DNA from: Betaproteobacteria bacterium
GTDB lineage: Bacteria > Pseudomonadota > Gammaproteobacteria > Burkholderiales > Casimicrobiaceae
Assembly: GCA_016192065.1 (NCBI GenBank)
Contig: JACPUX010000005.1
Location: forward strand, 1 to 58,274
Length of the DNA: 58,274 nucleotides
Reading direction: 5' to 3'
Positions 52,350 to 58,274 of the stretch are shown here, one piece after another. A program made the position numbers and the translations under genes. Under the pieces are notes generated by a model, which saw nothing but the letters and a program-made list of their open reading frames with translations, was not told where the DNA came from and made no database searches. How positions within the stretch are numbered: position 1 is the stretch's first letter; each line of letters begins with the position of its first letter.

Positions 52350-53484
52350 GCGGATCTCCCGGGTTGGCGATGATCTTCTTGGCGAAACGACGCCGCATCG
52401 GTTGCTCGACGGCATGGTAGAGCAAGGTGGCGAGCGCGATGGAGAGGGCCAAACAGGCCGCGATCTCCAAGATCGAAACCCCGCGCGGCTTCCCATCCGG
52501 CTGGAAGTAGATCGCGATGACCAAGCCGTGGGTGAGAAAAAAGCTGTAGCTGGCTTCGCCCAATTTTCGAAATGTCGGCCACTCTAGAAACGCCATTCCC
52601 GGGGGCCGCAAGGCAAACCCGACGATGATGGCCAGAAAGGGCAGGGAAAGGAGTCCGTTGTGCAGCAAGGGATAGGGTACTCTGGCGCTGCCCCAGCTTG
52701 CGCAGAGAAGGGCGAGCGAGCCCCCCAGGACCAACACGGTCGCCCAGGATTGTCGCGGCACCCTGCGCACCATCAGCAAGCCTCCGCACACGCCAATCAT
52801 GAACTCTGGCAGGCGTATCAGCGGATTGAAACGCAAAACATTCAGCCATACCAGCTCATTGCGATCGTAAGTGGTGACGGCAACACCATCGGGCGAGGCA
52901 ACCACATAAACGCCCGCTATCGCCATGCTGAGGGTGGCGAACAACAGCAAGAGCAACAAGAGTCTTCGACTAGTGTTTGCTGCCAAGCGGTGCAACAGAA
53001 ACGGAAACAGCAGGTAGAAAAACGCCTCCGCTGAAAGGCTCCAACCCACGTTGTTGACGCTCAAGGCCGCCGCGGGGATCCATGCTTGTAACAGCAGCGC
53101 GGAGAGCACTGAAAAGAGAACCGCGTGCTCCCGCATCGCGCCGATCCACGCCTGTTCATCAGGAATTGCGGTAAAGAAGCAGACATAGACATACAAGGGC
53201 ATGGCAAGTAAAAGGCCCACCCAATAGGCAGGCACTACCCGCACCAACCGAGCCCGCCAGAAAACGCGGCGCGCGAGCGGGCGCCCGGCGTAGGAATACG
53301 CGAGAATGAAGCCCGAGAGCACGAAGAACCAGTTGACTCCAACATAACCGATCGACGCCAACGCCCTAAACGGTGCCGGCGCAAAAGCCAGGCCCGCCGC
53401 TTCCAGATGAAAGAAGAAGACGTGCAGCGCAGTCAGAAACCGCAGGGAGGTGAGCGAATGCAGCGGAGGTCGGGCAGCCACCAT
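52330..53484 (-). CDS. OafA/YrhL-type membrane acyltransferase (acyltransferase family 3)
   Basis: A 384-residue multi-pass acyltransferase. The N-terminus LTSLRFLTALHVFFFHLE carries the conserved R and the H of helix 2; GYVGVNWFFVLSGFILAY and SLSAEAFFYLLFP are family signatures. About ten membrane helices follow. These enzymes O-acetylate or otherwise acylate polysaccharides and lipids. It overlaps the FemAB-like gene start by 20 bases, so the two form an operon. With the glycolipid glycosyltransferase next door, the region probably decorates the envelope. ATG 53484 is preferred over 53499. Confidence 0.88.
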   Translation of the reverse strand: MVAARPPLHSLTSLRFLTALHVFFFHLEAAGLAFAPAPFRALASIGYVGVNWFFVLSGFILAYSYAGRPLARRVFWRARLVRVVPAYWVGLLLAMPLYVYVCFFTAIPDEQAWIGAMREHAVLFSVLSALLLQAWIPAAALSVNNVGWSLSAEAFFYLLFPFLLHRLAANTSRRLLLLLLLFATLSMAIAGVYVVASPDGVAVTTYDRNELVWLNVLRFNPLIRLPEFMIGVCGGLLMVRRVPRQSWATVLVLGGSLALLCASWGSARVPYPLLHNGLLSLPFLAIIVGFALRPPGMAFLEWPTFRKLGEASYSFFLTHGLVIAIYFQPDGKPRGVSILEIAACLALSIALATLLYHAVEQPMRRRFAKKIIANPGDPLESQTG

Positions 53485-53618
53485 GAGTCGGCAAGGCACG
53501 CGCTTGGTTGTTGATGCGGGATTTTACCCTACAACGATTCAACTGCTGTCGCCGCACTGCTGTTACGAAGATCCGGCCACTGTTTTGAGTATCCCAGTTC
53601 AAATCCAATTTCGATCAA

Positions 53619-54185
53619 TCAAAACGAATCGCGCTCATCGCTTTTGGTTTGATCCTTTGTTCCCTTCGGCAATGCCAAGTGCGCACCATCCAGGTCCGCC
53701 TGTTGGCCAATCCGGCGCGCCCCCTCGTCCAGCAGATGCGCGGGCGCGATCACCCAGACGACCTCACGTGCATTGAGCTGTAGCGGCTCGCCATCGATGT
53801 CGGTGAAGCTCGGGAAGGCGACCCCTTCCGCGCCTTGTTCGAGGTCGGAAAAGAAGCCATACAATTCTTCCGAATCCTCGGCGGACTCCTCAAGAACCGT
53901 GGCGCGACCTCGAAGCTGAATTTGAATGGCACTTTCGCTGCGCTTGAGGTCGGACGGCGCTTCGGCGGGGTCCCACAAATAGCGCACCGCCTGCACGTCC
54001 GACAGATTGACGATGACCGACTCGCCGCCAACCGTTTCGAACCAAAAGAACCGGCACGGCATTTGCGGTAGGGAGGCGTTATCCAGGAGCTGTCGCAAGC
54101 GGTCCGACTCCTGGGTTCTGACCTCAAAGGTGAGCCCGTCTTCACGATCGCGGATGAGAAAGTGGACAAAGTATCGCTTGGCCAT
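53619..54185 (-). CDS. Hypothetical cytoplasmic protein
   Basis: A 188-residue soluble, acidic protein without a signal peptide or membrane helix. Two similar strands occur: GESVIVNLSDVQAVRYL near residue 55 and GEPLQLNAREVVWVIAP near 130, which suggests an internal duplication of a small beta domain. Aromatic FFWFETVGG and a charged C-terminal tail (KDQTKSDERD) are notable. I recognise no family. ATG 54185 begins MAKRYFVHFLIRDRED. Neighbours give no clue. Confidence 0.65.
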   Translation of the reverse strand: MAKRYFVHFLIRDREDGLTFEVRTQESDRLRQLLDNASLPQMPCRFFWFETVGGESVIVNLSDVQAVRYLWDPAEAPSDLKRSESAIQIQLRGRATVLEESAEDSEELYGFFSDLEQGAEGVAFPSFTDIDGEPLQLNAREVVWVIAPAHLLDEGARRIGQQADLDGAHLALPKGTKDQTKSDERDSF

Positions 54186-54818
54186 GACGCCCTTCCCTAA
54201 TCAAGACATTGCCGCTTCAACTTGGCGGTACCACAAAAAAACCACAGGCCCTCGTTGATCGGCGGACCCGGGCAGAATTCACGCTTCCGGGTCTCGGCGC
54301 ATTTTCGCCAGAGGCCAGGAAACTGTGCGAGAAAGACATAGGCGTGCTTCGCGCCATGAGCGAGAGAAACTGGGGTGTCCTATGGCAGATCAGGTCGATT
54401 CTATCGGCCGACCAAGCTGAGCAGTGAGCTTCCCTTGCTCCCGGTTGTTGTAGAAGGGCAGACCGACCTTGTAGGGCGACGCCACAACGCGCTGAGTCAA
54501 ACCGGACTCCATCCGAACCGCCGGATTGATCTTCCCTCGTTCGGCGAGCGAGCAAATGTCGACCTCTCCAGGCGTCGGCCCCAAGCAGTCAAGGCGAGGG
54601 GAATTCTCGCGCGCGCTAAGCGCAAAAGCAACCGACAAACGGTGACCGCAGCACTTTCGGGGATGCTTTCCGAAACGCACCTGCCCGGCAATTTTGTGCC
54701 TGGCCCGTTTGGCCACGATTGGCCAGTAGACGTTTCGCGCTGTCAGCCGCGGTTGGGCACCCGGCTCCGCCACAGAATGCGACAATTGCCGCTTTGCAGC
54801 ATTGCGGGAGCAAGATCA
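54186..54818. other. Long stretch without a recognisable gene
   Basis: Frames of 70-130 codons exist on both strands but none has a recognised motif or a good ribosome-binding site. It may be decayed coding sequence. No repeat or terminator stands out. Confidence 0.4.
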
Positions 54819-55196
54819 ATGGAGCAGGAATCGCATGCCATGAAAGTGGCATCGACGGAAAAAGAGGCAGTCGGGCGCTACCGGACGGAGCGGTATTCAT
54901 CCAAGCAGGCGCTTCACAAAAGCCTCAAGATCGCTTTGGCAATACTCGTGGTGGCCTTGCTTTCCATCGTTCTGCCGGGCATACACTTCGTAAGCGTTCC
55001 CCTGGGAATCTTGGCCGCACCCTTCCTCGGCGTCTACTACTACCGCAAACTCAACGGAGCGCCCAAGAGCATGGCCGTCGATTTCTCGTGCCCTGATTGC
55101 CAAGCCTCCAATCAGGTCGCGGCGCCCCGCATCTGCGCCTACTACGAAGCCCGCTGCGTTTCCTGCCAGCAGGAGCTGCGGCTGACTCCGCTGTAG
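54819..55196 (+). CDS. Small membrane protein with zinc-ribbon C-terminus
   Basis: A 125-residue protein. After a charged N-terminus (about 1-35) there are two adjacent membrane segments (IALAILVVALLSIVLP and VPLGILAAPFLGVYYY). The C-terminal 45 residues contain CPDC and, 20 residues on, CVSC, a four-Cys zinc ribbon that would face the cytoplasm. GGGAG lies 8 bases before ATG 54819; ATG 54840 is an alternative. Function unknown. Confidence 0.65.
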   Translation: MEQESHAMKVASTEKEAVGRYRTERYSSKQALHKSLKIALAILVVALLSIVLPGIHFVSVPLGILAAPFLGVYYYRKLNGAPKSMAVDFSCPDCQASNQVAAPRICAYYEARCVSCQQELRLTPL

Positions 55197-55534
55197 TTGC
55201 CGCGAAGGGCTCTGCGCGCCACGTCACCACAGGGCCGGCCCCTCGGCTTCGTTCTCGCTGTCAAATCAATGGACGAGTCTAGCCGGCGTTGCCACGATGC
55301 CCAAGGGCGCCTGATGCGCGCTCGTTGCCAAGTGACCTCGAATAGCTCACCAAGCCTAAGGTCTTGGCGCCAACAATCCTCGATCGAGAAGCGATATTGG
55401 ATTCTCATGGTCCCAGCGAGTGTTTCCAGCTGCTAGCCCGTCTGGAATTCACTCCTGCGGGCAAAAGAGAAAGGGCGCCGCCGTTCGGCGTCAATTACCA
55501 GCGCAATTCGGCGGACGAGTTGATCGATCGCAAT
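55197..55534. other. Intergenic region, nothing recognised
   Basis: No gene, RNA or repeat is supported before the tandem GTTTCGCCC array that starts at 55535. Confidence 0.4.
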
Positions 55535-55632
55535 CGACACCCGACCCCGTTTCGCCCGTCGACACCCGACCCCGTTTCGCCCGTTTCGCCCGCGCGTTTC
55601 GCCCGACCCCGTTTCGCCCTCCCGTTTCGCCC
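55535..55632. repeat. GTTTCGCCC tandem repeat array
   Basis: Six copies of GTTTCGCCC begin at 55549, 55574, 55583, 55596, 55611 and 55624. The first two belong to a 25-bp unit (CGACACCCGACCCCGTTTCG...) repeated exactly head to tail at 55535 and 55560. The last copy touches the stop codon of the GNAT gene. Confidence 0.85.
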
Positions 55633-56063
55633 TAGGCTTCACTGAGGTAGCCACGCTCCAGCTGCTGTTGTTGGTTCTCGAAGATAGCCATGGCGGTCTT
55701 CATGTGCAGGAAGCCAAACTTCTTGTAGAAGGGCTCCTTGCCTGGCACCGCGTACAGGATGATCTTCTTGTGCCCGCGAGACTTCTCCACAAGATGGCCG
55801 ACGATCTGCTTGCCCAAGCCTGTGCCTTGATGGCTTGGAAGGACCGCGATGTCGCAGATGTAGGAGCAGTCCCCGCCATCAGCGAGTGCTCTTCCTGCTG
55901 CCACGAGGTGAGCGTTTTCGTACACGAAGCACTTGAACATGCTGTTCGAGAAGACCTTCTGCAGATGCGCGGCCTTCTTGTCTCCGAGTGGGGCGGCACG
56001 GTATAGCGCAGAGAGTTCTTCCCAGTCCACTCCATCGGCGGAGTGCTGCCATTCGAGGGCCAC
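55632..56063 (-). CDS. GNAT-family N-acetyltransferase
   Basis: A 143-residue single-domain GNAT enzyme. ICDIAVLPSHQGTGLGKQIVGHLVEKS is the acetyl-CoA-binding motif A (QGTGLG pyrophosphate loop), and VPGKEPFYKKFGFLHM is the C-terminal motif B. It is similar to small-molecule acetyltransferases annotated as GNAT. ATG 56063 is used. A/T use is higher than in its neighbours and it sits between a tandem repeat array and an IS110 fragment, so it may have arrived by transfer. Confidence 0.85.
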   Translation of the reverse strand: MALEWQHSADGVDWEELSALYRAAPLGDKKAAHLQKVFSNSMFKCFVYENAHLVAAGRALADGGDCSYICDIAVLPSHQGTGLGKQIVGHLVEKSRGHKKIILYAVPGKEPFYKKFGFLHMKTAMAIFENQQQQLERGYLSEA

Positions 56064-56193
56064 CCGGTGTCTCCTGTGAAGTCTAACGAAGGAAAGTGAC
56101 TTCCCCGTGCCGAGACTGCGGCGGAAGCCGCGAACGGCAACAAGCGGCGTGATGGAGTTTCGAGATCACATCAAACCACGAAAGGGGAAGTCC

Positions 56194-56650
56194 ATGAGCA
56201 TTATCACGGTTGGAATTGATCTGGCCAAGAACGTCTTTGCCGCGCATGGCGTTGATGATAGCGGCAAGGCGGCGCTGGTCAAGCCCGAAGTTTCCCGGGA
56301 GCATCTGTTGCCGCTTTTCGCACAACTGCCGCCATGCCTCATCGGCATCGAAGCCTGCTCCGGCGCGCACCACGGGGCGCGACTGTTCCGGCAGACTGGC
56401 CACACCGTGCGATTGATGGCGCCCAAGTTCGTCACCCTCTATCGTATGAGCGGCAAGCACGGCAAGACCAGTGCGGCGGACGCTGCCGCGATCTGCGAAG
56501 CAGTCGGGCCGCCCGCCATGCGCTTCCTTCCGGTCGAGGAAGAACACCAGCAGATCAAACTGTGCCTATACCGCACCCGCAACCGGTTCGTCGAGGAACG
56601 CACGGCCACCTATAACCGGCTGTGCGGCCTCATCAGGACCACACCAATGG
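56194..56650 (+). pseudogene. IS110-family transposase, 5' fragment
   Basis: The first 150 residues of an IS110 DEDD transposase: GIDLAKNVFAAHGVD (first catalytic Asp), LIGIEACSGAHHGARLF (Glu) and SGKHGKTSAADAAAICEA (Asp cluster), then ATYNRLCGLIR. The similarity ends near 56645, where the frame runs into unrelated codons and the sequence becomes a universal stress protein gene. The C-terminal domain with the Ser motif is absent, so it is inactive. AAGGGGAAG precedes ATG 56194. Confidence 0.85.
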
Positions 56651-56656
56651 TTCTAG

Positions 56657-57187
56657 GCTCAAATATTCCTTGCCGGCTTTCTGGCGAACCTGCTGGTCGG
56701 CGAGGTGGTGAGCAAGGTCTTGGCGCATGCGCCTTGCAACATGCTGGTCGTGCCCAAAGACGCGCGGCCCTGGCAGCACGGCGTACTGGTGGGTCTCGAC
56801 CAGCGGGCGCAAAACTCCGGGCTCATTGATTTGGCGGCGCAGATCGCGCGGGACTGGGGTTTGTCCCTGGCACTGGTGGCGGCGGCGGAAGGCCAGGATG
56901 ACCTCGCCGACGCGCAGGCAGCGATCGATGCCGCGCGCGCTCAGGCCTCGGTCGGCGGGCTCAGAATTCGCGCCGAAGTGCGCCGCGGCCGCGTGCCCGA
57001 AGCACTACGCGAAGCGCTGCACGCCGCTGGGGCGGATCTCATGCTGCTCGGCCGCCGCGACGGCGGGGGCCATGCTTGGGCTGGCGGAACGGCGCAAAAT
57101 GCCGTCGGCCTGGTCGAGTGCCCGGTGTGGGTGCGGGGGCAGGGGAGCGGGGTCGAGCGGCGTTGCGCAGCAGCAACGCAGGCCTGA
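56657..57187 (+). pseudogene. Universal stress protein, 5'-truncated
   Basis: The frame opens after a TAG at 56654-56656. It reads FLANLLVGEVVSKVLAHAP and CNMLVVPKDARPWQ, the end of a first UspA domain, then a second complete-looking domain (GVLVGLDQRAQNSGLIDLAA, ADLMLLGRRDGGG, VECPVWVRG). The first domain's nucleotide-binding N-terminus is missing, cut at the IS110 junction. Translation could restart at GTG 56705 or ATG 56741, but the protein would be partial. Confidence 0.75.
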
Positions 57188-57255
57188 CTTCTTTTCCTCC
57201 GCGAGAAAGTTCTGCCGGTCTTCAACGCCCGCAGCGCCTCACCACCGTGCGGGGG

Positions 57256-57789
57256 TCAGGTCGCGTTCTCAGGCGCAGCAGCCGCCCGGAGCAAAACCGC
57301 CTCGTCGGCCTCGGCGCCGAACTGGACGACTTGCTGCGCCGAAGCCGGCTGGAAGCCCAGGCAACGCAGCAAACCGAGCGACCGGTAATTGGCGGCCTTG
57401 AGTACCGCCACGAACAAGCGGGCACCGTAGCCTGACTGAAGTTCTTGGAGCATGGCGGAAACGGCGCTGCTGGCAATGCCCTTGCGCCAATGGCGACTTG
57501 AGAGTTCGTAAGCAATCAACGCGGCACCCGAAGGCAGCACGGTCGCCTGCACATAACCCGCCAACTCGCCGCTGGGCAGGCGCAGCACCCAATTGAGCCA
57601 AGCCTGGCTGCCGTCCGGCGAACTGCGGCTCTCAAGGCGCGCATACCGCTCCGCGAGCGACGCCTCCGAGGCTGGCGCCTGGTTCTCGAATTCGTAGATG
57701 GCAGGGTCACAGAGCACGCCAAACATTTCCTTCGCGTGAGCTGCCACGAGGGGCTCAAGGGTGCAGCGTGTCGCCTCGAGTGTTCTCAT
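57256..57789 (-). CDS. GNAT-family N-acetyltransferase (RimJ/RimL-like)
   Basis: A 177-residue GNAT protein of the ribosomal-protein/amino-acid acetyltransferase branch: TRCTLEPLVAAHAKEMFGVL at the start, GELAGYVQATV, YELSSRHWRKGIASSAVSAML (acetyl-CoA motif, GIAS) and NYRSLGLLRCLGFQ. The usual QGxGxG loop is WRKGIAS, typical for RimJ-like members. ATG 57789. It lies between a truncated stress gene and a RAYT fragment. Confidence 0.83.
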   Translation of the reverse strand: MRTLEATRCTLEPLVAAHAKEMFGVLCDPAIYEFENQAPASEASLAERYARLESRSSPDGSQAWLNWVLRLPSGELAGYVQATVLPSGAALIAYELSSRHWRKGIASSAVSAMLQELQSGYGARLFVAVLKAANYRSLGLLRCLGFQPASAQQVVQFGAEADEAVLLRAAAAPENAT

Positions 57790-57822
57790 GCGGCGTCTTT
57801 CGGCACGAATTTCACGTGAAAA

Positions 57823-58086
57823 TCACACTCGACAGCTTGCGCGTAGCGGTGAAAGGGGCCATGCTCGCAAATCAGCGCAGGTGGCCGGTGTCAGCAGCAC
57901 GTGCACGTGATTGGCCATGAGGGCATACGCATAAAGCACGCCGCCTTCCCTTTTAAGTACTTCGCCAAGCCAGTTAAGGTAGGTTTGATAGTTTTCTTCG
58001 CCAAACAAGCACGGCTCGCGATTGTGTCCCCCCTGCACGATGTGCAGCGGGACATTGTTGAGGTGGATACGCGGGCAGCGGGGCAT
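57823..58086 (-). pseudogene. REP-associated tyrosine transposase (RAYT), 5' fragment
   Basis: The first 67 residues are a good Y1/IS200-like RAYT start: PRIHLNNVPLHIVQGGHNREPC, YQTYLNWLGEVLKREGG and ALMANHVHVLLTP with the HVH metal-binding pair. Similarity stops after LLTP near 57885; 20 unrelated residues follow before a stop. The catalytic Tyr helix is missing, so it is inactive. The REP-like palindromes elsewhere in the window could be its former substrates. Confidence 0.85.
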
Positions 58087-58093
58087 GATTGAT

Positions 58094-58274
58094 TCATCTT
58101 AGCAGAAATATTCGAGCCTGGCCCCTTTGGCTGTTCGCTTCGATCCCTTCGAGCAAGAGTTTGAGTCCGGTCCAGTCCATTTCCATGGTCTCGACGCGGC
58201 GCCAGTCGGACAGAAACCGGCCCTGTTCGAGCCGCTTGGCCCAGATGCAAAAACCGCTGCGATCCCAGTAGAGC
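58094..58274 (-). pseudogene. IS66 accessory protein TnpB, C-terminal part (runs off the edge)
   Basis: The minus strand reads LYWDRSGFCIWAKRLEQGRF and then WTGLKLLLEGIEANS before a TGA at 58094-58096. These are diagnostic of the IS66 Orf2/TnpB accessory protein. The N-terminal part lies beyond the window, so truncation upstream cannot be judged. The expected tnpC transposase does not follow; the RAYT fragment does, so the element is incomplete at this end. Confidence 0.8.

Noticed and set aside
54390..54785. 131-codon minus-strand frame in the 54 kb gap
   Set aside because: No motif, no ribosome-binding site, and mixed codon use; it may be chance or decayed sequence.
55535..55632. Could the GTTTCGCCC array be a CRISPR?
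   Set aside because: Repeat units are 9 or 25 bp with spacers of 0-16 bp that are themselves repeat-derived; there are no unique spacers and no cas genes.

Overview
The window reads as chromosomal DNA of a GC-rich Gram-negative bacterium, most likely a betaproteobacterium. The reasons are a multidomain MaeB-type malic enzyme, an IPTL-CTERM surface protein, an M48/TPR envelope protease, a MacA plus split MacB efflux set, and dispersed palindromic repeats with a REP-associated transposase remnant. No rRNA, tRNA, CRISPR array or intact prophage was recognised. Genus is not resolved.

Layout. 0-5 kb: LuxR-type regulator, then maeB on the minus strand; a vapBC toxin-antitoxin pair lies between maeB and a second, decayed copy of the maeB 3' end. 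5-12 kb: glycosyltransferase, moaC, M48 protease, and a three-gene macA/ATPase/permease operon. 12-16 kb: orphan antitoxin-like gene and a DUF1501/DUF1800 secreted pair. 16.4-25.3 kb: an array of six full-length paralogous genes for secreted right-handed beta-helix proteins, three of them followed by a partial copy. A remnant of the 3' end of the neighbouring rubrerythrin gene lies inside the array, which points to segmental duplication. 25-32 kb: rubrerythrin-like protein, a fused NfnA/NfnB-type flavoprotein, M20 peptidase, alpha/beta hydrolase and an HCCA-isomerase-like protein.

32.6-38.9 kb holds a compact signalling neighbourhood: a rhodanese with cyclic-nucleotide-binding domains; a cNMP-binding/GGDEF/EAL protein whose cyclase half looks dead; a CHASE2 class III nucleotide cyclase with adenylate-type residues; and a FecR-like partner. 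The last three overlap by 4 bases each. I infer a cAMP-to-c-di-GMP relay. 40.7-46.9 kb is one 2080-residue protein of about 15 DUF11-like repeats ending in an IPTL-CTERM sorting tail, followed by a seventh beta-helix paralogue at 47.7 kb. 49-55 kb carries a retropepsin-like protease, a MGDG-synthase-like glycosyltransferase, a FemAB/GNAT-like protein, an OafA-type acyltransferase and small hypothetical genes. 55.5-58.3 kb is a graveyard of mobile elements: an IS110 fragment joined to a truncated universal stress gene, a RAYT fragment and an IS66 TnpB tail, with two GNAT acetyltransferases.

The feature most likely to be undescribed is the beta-helix array: conserved promoter-proximal halves, divergent 3' halves, and 5'-truncated copies lying in frame just behind complete genes. 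That architecture suggests ongoing duplication and possibly gene conversion. All similarities were judged by eye; none was computed.
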